Shown piece after piece: positions 41,609 to 48,671 of a DNA stretch of 48,671 nucleotides. A model generated the notes under the pieces. That model made no database searches. It was not told where the DNA came from and worked only from the letters and a program-made list of their open reading frames with translations. The position numbers and the translations under genes were made by a program. Each line of letters begins with the position of its first letter. Position 1 is the first letter of the stretch. The stretch is from Bacteroides sp. CAG:530 (GTDB taxonomy: Bacteria; Bacteroidota; Bacteroidia; Bacteroidales; Bacteroidaceae), in contig FR881240.1 of NCBI GenBank assembly GCA_000434735.1, positions 1 through 48,671 on the forward strand, in the 5' to 3' direction.

Positions 41609-44476
41609 TTAGCTTCGGCTAACCTCTAATCCCTTGTCCGACAGACTCATCTCTACGAAACGAGCTTTGTCGTTCAGGGGATTTTGATTTAATACCTTGC
41701 GTATGCGCAGTGCCGCTTCGGTATCTTTCGCTATCATGTATAGATAGCCTCCACCACCGGCTCCCGGCAATTTATATCCTAAACATAAATCGTCTATCTG
41801 ACTGGTTATGGCTTGTATAGACGCAGGATTGGTGCCCGAGTCGAGACTCTGGTTCTGTTCCCATGTTTTACGTACCAATCTGCCCATAGCGTCGAAGTCA
41901 TTTCTTAAGATAGCATCGTACGTTTCGAGTGCGTGAGTCTTCATCTGTCCTAAAATCTCCAGCCTTTCTGTTTCGTTCAGGAACATTCCCTTTACTATTT
42001 CCGCCAGAATATTTTTGGCTGTACGTGTAATGCCCGTATAGTATAGCAAATGGCATTTGCGGCATTCATCATCAGTAAACAGATGCTCGGGTAGCCATCT
42101 TACAGCTGGCTCTTGGTTCCATCCGGCAGTAGTTTGCAAGAGTTTTACTCCTTGCAGTATGCCTCCATATTGGTCTTGCCATCCTCCGCCGGTAGTAAGC
42201 AGCTGTTCCAGTATCAGTGTGCGGCTACCTATGGCTTGCTTATCCCAGTTCAATCCACAGAAATCGTTGACCGCTCCAAGCACTGTAGATGCCAGGATAG
42301 AGCTTGTGCCTAGTCCCGATCCGGCAGGTACGGCAGCCAATAATGTCACTTCTATACCCGCACCGAAAGCTTCGAGTTGCTTCTGCAGAGATTCGAATTT
42401 CTCTTCTGAGAAATCAGGGTGGAATCCGGCAAGCACTAATGCGGCTTTAGGGATAGAGAACGGAGAGCCAACTACATTGAAATGGTGCAGCTCTTCGTAA
42501 GTAGAGATAACCTCCATTGCGCCTAAGTCGATAGAGCGCAGAATTATTTTATACTCTTTAGAAGGCTTTATGTAAACTTGCAACGGTGGCTGTCCGTTTA
42601 GCTCGATGGCCAAGTTTACGATATTGCCGCCATTCATCAGGCTATAAGGAGGCGTATCAGTCCACCCGCCTGCCAAGTCTATACGTACTGGGCTACGGCC
42701 CCATACTATCTGGTCGGCATATACATTCATCTTTGGGCGTTGGCTGTGGTTCATGGTCTGCGTAAGTTCCTGACGCATAATCTTGAAAGCCTTGGCTTCT
42801 TGCTCTTTGATTGCCTCCGTAGATGCCCCCTTGTATTCAAGCGTCTTGGCTCTGAACATGGCATCGCTGATGCGGGTCATCAACGGAGCGTCGGTAGGCA
42901 ATTCTGCCGGCAAGTCGATGTTGTTCTTTGCGAACTCTTGTGCAGCTTCCTTCAAGTTGAGCTGATAGAACACACTCTGGCTGTAGTTCTTGGCCAAAGC
43001 ACTCCAACTGCCTTTCCTGAATTCTTCGCGTTGTGCCGTAAGTCGACGGAGGTTGGCGTATGTAGATATCTCATCAGCCGAAAGCTTTTTGGCTTTCAGA
43101 TAAATTTCTTTTCCTTCTGCTAAAGTCGGTTCGCTTGTCATGAAGCGCAATACTAGTCCCAACTCTTCTGTAGAGGTACATACCGGGAAGATGCGTGCGG
43201 CTTGCAAGTCTTGCTTACCTTCAATTTCTTCAGCGTTAAGTTTTCTGTCATTGAACCATTGTGGGGCAGGATTACCTAAGAATGCTGTACCTGCGTCAGT
43301 AATATCGCCTCTGAACATATCATTAAAGCCGTAAGGACGAGCCACGAAATCAGATTCTCCGATAGGAACCACGTCAATGCATACTCCGTCGGCAATGTTC
43401 AGTTCCCAATCGTTCTCTGGTACTCCTGTAATAATGTTCTTGCTGTGCAACTTCCACTTAGGACCAACGTGACTGTTCTCTATCCATACCTCCTGATTGT
43501 CGGAAGTTAGTTTATATTCTACTTTTGTGTTCTGTACAAAGATAGACGGATGAGGCTTAACCTTAAGGTGCATTATTTCGCGCTGGTCTATCACGCTGTT
43601 TTGTACGGCAAGAGTAGACGAAATCATTTCTCTGCTTGTGCCGTAATGATGGAATTCGCCTCCCGGCAATGGCAATATAGCGACCGACAGACTATTCAGT
43701 TCCTCATCGATGATGCTGGGATGATCGCCAAGCGCCTTACCGAAATCGGTATACATGTCATAGAATCCGATGCTACCATCAGCTTTTACTGAATGCTTAA
43801 CGAGCAGCTCTACCGCACGGTCGCTCAGCAACCAGATTCCTATATCCATCAAGAACAGATAATCGCGCATCAGTTTTCCTAATTCTGCCACCGACGGTTT
43901 CTGTAGCATGAAATCCAATCGCTCAGGGTTATCTCTACGTGATACGAATACTCCATGATTCTTAGCCAACTCTGGGTCTACCCATAAGCCGTAGCATACT
44001 ACGTCTGCTTCGGGTATTTCCTGCAGCGGCTTAGAAGCGCGGATATACACGTCGCCACTGGCGATAAGAGTGTGCAGAGAGCCGGGTGCCTTCTGCATAA
44101 TGCGGTTGTACAGCGGAAGCTGTAACGAAAGTAAGTTCTGCGTGAGTCTCTGTCCGCGTCCCCATCTGAAGATAGGAATAGGGGTGAGTACTTTTCCCGA
44201 TGGCGCATAGCTTGGCAGACGTCGGCTCTGACCTCCGGCGTGAAGTAATATGCGTTTCTCGTCGGCAAGCCATGACGGTAGATTCTGCAGCCAATCGATC
44301 TGTTGGTTATCCGAGTCGTTTTCTATGCATTCCTTAAGTAACCATGCGGTTCCTCCTCCAGAACCTAATTTGCGGTCTTTAGGGTCGGATGTACAGAACC
44401 ATTCCTTGCGGTCGGCATTGGTTATATCATAAAAACATTCCACTAAGTTGGGTGGAAGTGAAAGTAACGTTTTCAT
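41609..44476 (-). CDS. fkp: Bifunctional L-fucokinase/GDP-L-fucose pyrophosphorylase
   Basis: This 955-aa enzyme has the fused layout of Bacteroides Fkp (about 950 aa). The N-terminal half is an L-fucose-1-phosphate guanylyltransferase, with LGSGGGTAWLL near 37-47 and a sugar-nucleotide loop HAGGQSRRLPSYAPSGK. A central beta-helix linker follows. The C-terminal half is a GHMP kinase with the ATP loop PAGSGLGTSS near residues 713-722. It phosphorylates free L-fucose and then makes GDP-fucose. This salvage route lets gut Bacteroides coat capsule and glycoproteins with host-derived fucose. The gene lies downstream of the wzc-wza export genes on the same strand, but a terminator (44677-44711) separates it. 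It is convergent with pflA with no gap. The upstream ~200 bp show no promoter I can define. Confidence 0.97.
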   Translation of the reverse strand: MKTLLSLPPNLVECFYDITNADRKEWFCTSDPKDRKLGSGGGTAWLLKECIENDSDNQQIDWLQNLPSWLADEKRILLHAGGQSRRLPSYAPSGKVLTPIPIFRWGRGQRLTQNLLSLQLPLYNRIMQKAPGSLHTLIASGDVYIRASKPLQEIPEADVVCYGLWVDPELAKNHGVFVSRRDNPERLDFMLQKPSVAELGKLMRDYLFLMDIGIWLLSDRAVELLVKHSVKADGSIGFYDMYTDFGKALGDHPSIIDEELNSLSVAILPLPGGEFHHYGTSREMISSTLAVQNSVIDQREIMHLKVKPHPSIFVQNTKVEYKLTSDNQEVWIENSHVGPKWKLHSKNIITGVPENDWELNIADGVCIDVVPIGESDFVARPYGFNDMFRGDITDAGTAFLGNPAPQWFNDRKLNAEEIEGKQDLQAARIFPVCTSTEELGLVLRFMTSEPTLAEGKEIYLKAKKLSADEISTYANLRRLTAQREEFRKGSWSALAKNYSQSVFYQLNLKEAAQEFAKNNIDLPAELPTDAPLMTRISDAMFRAKTLEYKGASTEAIKEQEAKAFKIMRQELTQTMNHSQRPKMNVYADQIVWGRSPVRIDLAGGWTDTPPYSLMNGGNIVNLAIELNGQPPLQVYIKPSKEYKIILRSIDLGAMEVISTYEELHHFNVVGSPFSIPKAALVLAGFHPDFSEEKFESLQKQLEAFGAGIEVTLLAAVPAGSGLGTSSILASTVLGAVNDFCGLNWDKQAIGSRTLILEQLLTTGGGWQDQYGGILQGVKLLQTTAGWNQEPAVRWLPEHLFTDDECRKCHLLYYTGITRTAKNILAEIVKGMFLNETERLEILGQMKTHALETYDAILRNDFDAMGRLVRKTWEQNQSLDSGTNPASIQAITSQIDDLCLGYKLPGAGGGGYLYMIAKDTEAALRIRKVLNQNPLNDKARFVEMSLSDKGLEVSRS

Positions 44477-44676
44477 TTCGATATATTATAAAAATTAATA
44501 CAGATAATCTAAGCGAAAGCTATTTGTGATGCGCACTATAAACGCAATACGCACTAATAGCCTTTACAAAAGAACGGAAAAATATAATTATACGCAATGT
44601 TTCCGTTTATTAATTCACGTTGCATTATACCAATTAGGGTAGGGCTTTTACGTTTTGGATGAAATTGGTAAAAAAG

Positions 44677-44711
44677 AAAAGCCGAATGGTAAATATCACC
44701 ACTCGGCTTTT
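44677..44711 (-). terminator. Terminator of the wza-wzc operon
   Basis: AAAAGCCGAATGGT (44677-44690) pairs with ACCACTCGGCTTTT (44698-44711), with one internal mismatch and a 7-nt loop. On the minus strand a TTTTCTTTTTT tail follows. It ends the wzc transcript. The remaining gap to fkp (44477-44676) holds no gene. Confidence 0.8.
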
Positions 44712-44745
44712 TCTTAAAATGATATGTCTTTAACAATTTTACTTG

Positions 44746-47217
44746 TTATTTCTTCTTGCTTTCTTCGTTGGTATGTCCGTAACCGTATCCATAACCATAT
44801 CCATATTTCTTGCCGTATCCGTAACGTCCGTAGCGTCCGTACTTACCATATCCGTAGTAAGAACCAGCTGTACGCTTGCTCATGTCGATACTGTTCAATA
44901 TAACACATGGATTAGGCAACTTCTGTTCTCTGCTCAATTCATTAATCAGCTGGAAGTCGCTCTTGGCTGTTACGTTAGAACGACAGATGTAAACACTCAT
45001 ATCTGCGCATCGGGCGATAAGCTGAGTATCTGTTACCATTCCGATAGGAGCGGTATCCAAGATAACATAATCGAAGTTCTTCTTCAATATCTCAATAGCT
45101 TTATCCAATGCCGGACGTGCTACCAACTCAGTCGGGTTAGGAGGAATAGTACCACCAGGCAAGATGAACAAGTTAGGACTAACTTCGCTCTGCTGACAGA
45201 GACTCATCAAGTCTACGTGTTCAGGATCTACCAAGAACTGAGTAATACCGCGTTCCTTGTGCGGCAGGTTGAATATCTTATTCAAACCAGGCTTACGGAT
45301 ATCCAATCCGACGATAACTGTACGCTTGCCCATGAAAGCGAAACTACATGCCAAGTTACCGCTGACAAACGATTTACCTTCACCACTGGTGGTAGATGTG
45401 AAAAGAATAACCTTTTGATCGGTATTCAACATATACTGTGCGTTGGTACGTATAGAACGGCATACCTCTTCCATCATGCCGTTCTTGTTCTCGTGTACGA
45501 CAATCGGGCTGCTGGTAACTTCTTCTGTCATAGGAATATCACCGATTACAGGTAGGTTGGTAAGCTTCTCAACATCGCCTCGTGTTTCAATCTTATAATG
45601 AGCGAGCGACAACAAGTAAATTATGCCGGCAGGAATACCCAAACCTAAGATAAACGCGATAAGATAAATCATCGCACCCTTAGGAGATACCTGCTTGTCG
45701 AACATCGGGTCGTCGATTACACGAGCGTTGTTTGCTGTAGACGCCAAAGTAATGTTGTTTTCCTCACGTTTCTGAAGCAACATAAGATACAAGTTGGCCT
45801 TGATTTCCTGCTGACGGCTCATGCTAAGGAACTCTTTCTCCTGAATAGGAGCACTGCTTACCTTACCAGAATACTTGTTTGCCTGATGTTGCAACTCGCG
45901 GCGTGTAATAAGCAAGCCTTCTTCGGCAGTACGGATAGAAAGCTCAACATTCTGACGCATCTGTGCGATACCTTCGTCCAGATTGATAAGGGCAGGGTTG
46001 GTGTCGCTGGTAGTACGCTGCAAGCGCTTACGCTCAATCAACATTTCATTATATGTGTTGATGATAGCGCTTAATTCGCTGCCTTTCGCCAATCCGATGT
46101 TACCCGGAATTACATCATAACGGTTCTTGTCGTTATTGATATATTCTTTTATGAACTGCAACAGACGAATCTGAGTCTCATTGTCGGCGTATGCTTTTTC
46201 AGCAGTAGAACGTTCTTGTACAGCCAAAGCAGCATCGTTAGTAATATCCACCAATCCGGCACCTTGCTTAAATGCAGCCAAGCGGTTTTCAGCCGAGCCC
46301 AACTCTTCATTGATTATAGTGATACGTTCGTTGATGAATTCGGCAGTCTTGTTGGCTACCTCGTTCTTGTCGTTGTTGGCCTCTTGGTTGTAGAGGTTTA
46401 CCCAGCTTGTCAAGAAATCCTTAGCACGTTCTATGTGGCTATCTGTAAGAGTCAAGTTAGCAATAGTGGTAGTCTTGCTTGTTGCAGCAACTGTAAGTCT
46501 CGTCAAGTAGCTTTTAGTAGCTATGCTAGGAGCGTTGATGCTTGCTTCTACCACGATAGGAGCGTTTTCATCTTTCTTACCATCTTCGTCTTCGGCTACA
46601 TTCTTCTTCGCGATGACAGTAGTGTCTGGTAAAGAAAAGCTGAATACACCGATTTCTGTAGGAAGCACTGCTGGCAGGCGGTCAAAATGATTGCTGAATG
46701 TTTTTTCTTTAGTCTTGATTTCTACATCCAGAACCTTTTTGTCTGTCAGTTTCATGCGTACATCTGCATGTTTTATTTTTTCAGCATCTTCGGGAGTAAC
46801 CCATACATTTACAGCGTTGTCTTTATACAACTCTTCGCTGCGGAATGTTCCGGGGCTTGAATAGTGTATGTACAGATTAAGGTTACATACTACCTTCTTA
46901 ACCAAAGTATGAGTCTGGAGGATACCCAATTCGTTGTCGAAGTTCTGAGCAGACGATGTAATAAGTCCCAATTCCTGTAAGTCGATACCTGATTTGCCAG
47001 ATTTGCTTTTGCTTTCATCCTTAATCAAGATTGTAGAACTAACGGTGTATTGCGGTGTTAATGTCTTGATGTAAAAGAACGAGCCGATTAATGCTACCAG
47101 CACGCAACCCAAGATTATCGGCCAGCGCAACAGCATCATAAGCAAGAATGCCTTGTAATCGAACGAGGACACGCTGTTTTCGTCGTTCAAGGAAGTATTG
47201 TTAATGTTTTCAGCCAT
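44746..47217 (-). CDS. Wzc-like polysaccharide co-polymerase/BY tyrosine kinase
   Basis: This 823-aa inner-membrane protein has a first transmembrane helix (about 31-53), a long periplasmic region with coiled coils and a second helix (about 512-535). The cytoplasmic kinase follows: Walker A TSTTSGEGKSF, Walker A' VGLDIRKPG and Walker B YVILDTAPIG. The tail carries 12 tyrosines within residues 787-814, alternating with glycine, and is the expected autophosphorylation cluster. BY-kinases of this type control the length and export of capsule and exopolysaccharide together with a Wza-like outer-membrane protein. That gene lies 16 nt upstream. The two are almost certainly one operon under the strong promoter at 48297-48327. 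Polymerase and glycosyltransferase genes are not visible here. Confidence 0.95.
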   Translation of the reverse strand: MAENINNTSLNDENSVSSFDYKAFLLMMLLRWPIILGCVLVALIGSFFYIKTLTPQYTVSSTILIKDESKSKSGKSGIDLQELGLITSSAQNFDNELGILQTHTLVKKVVCNLNLYIHYSSPGTFRSEELYKDNAVNVWVTPEDAEKIKHADVRMKLTDKKVLDVEIKTKEKTFSNHFDRLPAVLPTEIGVFSFSLPDTTVIAKKNVAEDEDGKKDENAPIVVEASINAPSIATKSYLTRLTVAATSKTTTIANLTLTDSHIERAKDFLTSWVNLYNQEANNDKNEVANKTAEFINERITIINEELGSAENRLAAFKQGAGLVDITNDAALAVQERSTAEKAYADNETQIRLLQFIKEYINNDKNRYDVIPGNIGLAKGSELSAIINTYNEMLIERKRLQRTTSDTNPALINLDEGIAQMRQNVELSIRTAEEGLLITRRELQHQANKYSGKVSSAPIQEKEFLSMSRQQEIKANLYLMLLQKREENNITLASTANNARVIDDPMFDKQVSPKGAMIYLIAFILGLGIPAGIIYLLSLAHYKIETRGDVEKLTNLPVIGDIPMTEEVTSSPIVVHENKNGMMEEVCRSIRTNAQYMLNTDQKVILFTSTTSGEGKSFVSGNLACSFAFMGKRTVIVGLDIRKPGLNKIFNLPHKERGITQFLVDPEHVDLMSLCQQSEVSPNLFILPGGTIPPNPTELVARPALDKAIEILKKNFDYVILDTAPIGMVTDTQLIARCADMSVYICRSNVTAKSDFQLINELSREQKLPNPCVILNSIDMSKRTAGSYYGYGKYGRYGRYGYGKKYGYGYGYGYGHTNEESKKK

Positions 47218-47233
47218 AATTTATCGTTTTGCT

Positions 47234-48031
47234 TTATTTGGTTAATGCGATTATCAAAGTTGAAACAGAAGTCAAGACACTGATCATTGTAATCCACATA
47301 GAAGTGTTGGTGTTGAATGTGTTTGTGTTGACTTTTGCTTTCTTAGGCTTAACGTATATAACATCGTTTTGCTGCAAATAGAAATAGGGTGACTGTGTGA
47401 TGCTTGCGTCCAACAAGTTGAGGTGAACAATTCGGCGAACACCGTTTTCGTTTTCGCGGAGCAACTGTACGTCTTCTCTTACAGAGTTGAGGGTCATGTC
47501 GCCGGCCTGTGCCAATGCTTCGAAAAGAGTTACCTTTTCAGAACTTACGCTGTATGTACCCGGTTTTGATACTTCGCCCAATACAGAGTATTTGTAGTTA
47601 GCGTTTCTTACTGTTACGTTTGGGCTTTCTTTAAGGTACGGAGCCAATTTCTCGCGCAGAAGATTTTCGCATTCTCGTACTGTAAGCCCGTTTACCTTTA
47701 TCATACCCAATACAGGCAAGTCTATGCATCCTGCGTTATCTACCAGGTAAGTAAGCAGTTTGGCGTCGTTCATACCCAAGTTCTGCATGTTTGAAGAGAT
47801 GTTTTCTTTGCTTTGACCTATTTTTCGGTAGAATGGGGCAGAAGCTTCAGGGTCGGTAGTACTGATTACGATGGTCAATTCATCCTTTGGCATGATGCGG
47901 AAATCATACAATTGTCCAGTTGTAATGTGATTGATGTCACTGTCGTTCTGCATGTAGAGCGATTTGTGATAAGAGCCGCAACTTGCTAAGAATAAGGCGG
48001 CCAGACTCAATGCAAGAAGTTTAATCTTCAT
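47234..48031 (-). CDS. Wza-like polysaccharide export lipoprotein
   Basis: The ATG at 48031 gives 265 aa with a normal signal peptide and lipobox (LASCG). The frame is open to 48061, but that start would precede the signal peptide with extra polar residues. The polysaccharide export (Poly_export) domain starts near RIMPKDELTIVIST. An SLBB segment follows (about 130-210, with YSVLGEVSKPGTYSV). A C-terminal hydrophobic helix (TMISVLTSVSTLIIALT) would span the outer membrane. Shorter Wza-like proteins of this kind form the outer-membrane channel for capsule or exopolysaccharide. It heads the operon with wzc. A ~260-nt leader separates it from its promoter. Confidence 0.93.
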   Translation of the reverse strand: MKIKLLALSLAALFLASCGSYHKSLYMQNDSDINHITTGQLYDFRIMPKDELTIVISTTDPEASAPFYRKIGQSKENISSNMQNLGMNDAKLLTYLVDNAGCIDLPVLGMIKVNGLTVRECENLLREKLAPYLKESPNVTVRNANYKYSVLGEVSKPGTYSVSSEKVTLFEALAQAGDMTLNSVREDVQLLRENENGVRRIVHLNLLDASITQSPYFYLQQNDVIYVKPKKAKVNTNTFNTNTSMWITMISVLTSVSTLIIALTK

Positions 48032-48296
48032 TTGTGTAAATTGGTTTATATGAATATTCAAAATAAATCGTATACATTAAGAATGTAAAAGTATTAATAT
48101 TCTCTCTTTTAATAGCTGTACATAAAACAAACAAGATCCCTTTCTTGTTGTTGATTAGGATACAATTGTTGTTCCTGTATCAATTTTTAAATGGTATTGC
48201 TAAATAAACCTTGTTTAAATCAAATATATCCTTTTAAGCTCTTAATTATACGTAGTACAAAGTTTTACATCACTTTTTAAAGTCTCTAATCTTGCG

Positions 48297-48327
48297 CAAA
48301 GATAGACTTTATTTTGCAGCAGTCAAA
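48297..48327 (-). promoter_or_regulatory. Canonical promoter of the wza-wzc operon
   Basis: On the minus strand TTTG (48327-48324), 19 nt and TATCTTTG (48304-48297) match both elements and the spacing of the Bacteroides housekeeping promoter. The predicted start near 48292 leaves a 5' leader of about 260 nt before ATG 48031. The leader holds no gene, but contains a weak hairpin with a T-rich tail (48149-48121). Confidence 0.75.
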
Positions 48328-48440
48328 AAAGATATTCTTTTTTCTTTGAAAACTTTCTGTATTCTGCCTTTTTAATGCTAATTCTTGTTAATAGATTAGC
48401 ATTCTTGGTAGTGTTGAGATGCTATGTTTAAATTAATCAT

Positions 48441-48448
48441 TACCTTTG
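48441..48448 (+). promoter_or_regulatory. -7 box for a short + strand transcript
   Basis: TACCTTTG matches TAnnTTTG, with a predicted start near 48453. No annotated gene on the + strand follows, only the 22-codon ORF and the terminator-like hairpin at 48492-48517. Confidence 0.45.
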
Positions 48449-48452
48449 CACT

Positions 48453-48517
48453 GTGTTTTTCATGGTATTAGATTTAAGGTTAATGAAGATTGGGAGTCTG
48501 GGAAGATTCCCTTTTTT
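48453..48517 (+). ncRNA. Candidate short transcript (sRNA or leader) before tRNA-Pro
   Basis: A -7 box (48441-48448) and an intrinsic terminator frame a ~65-nt transcript. The terminator is GGGAGTCT (48492-48499) paired with AGATTCCC (48504-48511), with one G-U pair and a GGGA loop, followed by six T at 48512-48517. The same hairpin lies inside an ORF of 22 codons (48483-48551, MKIGSLGRFPFLF and on) with a plausible start. It could therefore be a small RNA, a short coding message or a leader. None of these is shown. Confidence 0.35.
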
Positions 48518-48549
48518 GTTTGTGATTGTTCGCTACTATTGGAAACAAT

Positions 48550-48584
48550 AAAAGCCGTTTTTACGTAGAGTAAAAACGGCTTTT
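48550..48584. terminator. Bidirectional terminator beside tRNA-Pro
   Basis: AAAAGCCGTTTTTA (48550-48563) pairs perfectly over 14 bp with TAAAAACGGCTTTT (48571-48584) around a 7-nt loop. T-runs follow on both strands. It ends the tRNA-Pro transcript on the minus strand and could stop + strand transcription from 48441. Confidence 0.85.
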
Positions 48585-48591
48585 ATTATCG

Positions 48592-48666
48592 TCGGGGTAG
48601 CGGGATTCGAACCCACGACCCCCTGCTCCCAAAGCAGGTGCGCTAACCGGACTGCGCTACACCCCG
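48592..48666 (-). tRNA. tRNA-Pro (anticodon UGG)
   Basis: The 75-nt minus-strand sequence folds into a full cloverleaf. The acceptor stem is CGGGGTG with TACCCCG and discriminator A. The anticodon stem CCTGC/GCAGG closes the loop TTTGGGA with anticodon TGG, and the T-arm contains GGTTCGAATCC. The CCA end is not encoded. A bidirectional terminator lies eight bases downstream. The UGG anticodon reads CCA and CCG proline codons, and possibly others by wobble. Confidence 0.96.
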
Positions 48667-48671
48667 AACTT

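Noticed and set aside
41609..41615. Terminator between pflA and fkp.
   Set aside because: The two stop codons are adjacent and I see no hairpin with a T-run at the junction.
44743..45555. Antisense ORF of 270 codons in the wzc kinase domain.
   Set aside because: It is explained by the codon pattern of wzc. No start signal or domain is visible.
1..48671. CRISPR array, IS element or prophage.
   Set aside because: I found no regularly spaced repeats, no transposase or integrase frame and no phage structural genes. The only repeats are those listed.

Overview
The window reads as a chromosomal segment of a gut Bacteroidales bacterium, most likely Bacteroides or Phocaeicola (Bacteroidaceae). The evidence is: BACON-domain lipoproteins, a fused Fkp fucokinase/GDP-fucose pyrophosphorylase, a Bacteroidetes-type MetH reactivation protein encoded on its own, a PorT-like barrel next to a LysM protein, and many promoters with the Bacteroides -7 box TAnnTTTG in place of sigma-70 boxes. 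I see no rRNA, CRISPR array, complete insertion sequence or prophage. One tRNA, tRNA-Pro(UGG), closes the window.

Layout. (1) Positions 1-9228 hold a secreted glycoprotein-degradation cassette: an M60-like metallopeptidase lipoprotein, a discoidin-type lipoprotein, a very large GH31 enzyme with FN3, CBM32, dockerin and cohesin-like modules, a GH105 hydrolase, and a beta-helix gene broken after about 60 codons. A near-perfect direct repeat (146-179 and 9187-9220) sits just before the first gene and exactly at the break in the last one. (2) Positions 9420-11630 hold a CatA-like acetyltransferase, an AraC regulator and an Hsp20 chaperone, all on the minus strand. (3) Positions 11905-24502 hold a golvesin-interrupted amidase, a MaoC-fold protein, a TIGR02757 gene followed by sbcD-sbcC, and a minus-strand set LysM/PBP protein - outer-membrane barrel - exonuclease III. 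(4) Positions 24606-38029 are mostly housekeeping: uvrA, a WbuC cupin, a helicase-associated-domain mini-protein, polyprenol-phosphate mannose synthase with dihydroorotase, the MetH reactivation protein, a membrane metallophosphoesterase, plsC, dnaX, an FtsB/DivIC-like gene, an NlpC/P60 lipoprotein and an unknown secreted protein. (5) Positions 38637-41608 encode pyruvate formate-lyase and its activase. (6) Positions 41609-48061 encode Fkp, a Wzc-like tyrosine kinase and a Wza-like export lipoprotein, so GDP-fucose supply sits beside capsule export.

How the genes fit together. In the first cassette, an M60 peptidase of a family that recognises O-glycosylated Ser/Thr and a GH31 that resembles the alpha-N-acetylgalactosaminidase group could act on the same truncated mucin O-glycans. 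The GH105 and the broken beta-helix gene point instead to acidic polysaccharide, so the cassette looks assembled from parts. SbcCD, exonuclease III, UvrA and DnaX are ordinary DNA maintenance functions. PflB/PflA support anaerobic pyruvate metabolism.

The strongest leads are the 34-nt repeat that brackets the glycoprotein cassette, the dockerin and cohesin-like modules in a single GH31 polypeptide, a 94-bp dispersed repeat (28198-28291 and 38034-38127) followed in one copy by nested hairpins, and a possible tiny transcript with a 22-codon ORF between the capsule promoter and tRNA-Pro. All function calls rest on reading motifs by eye. No database search was run.
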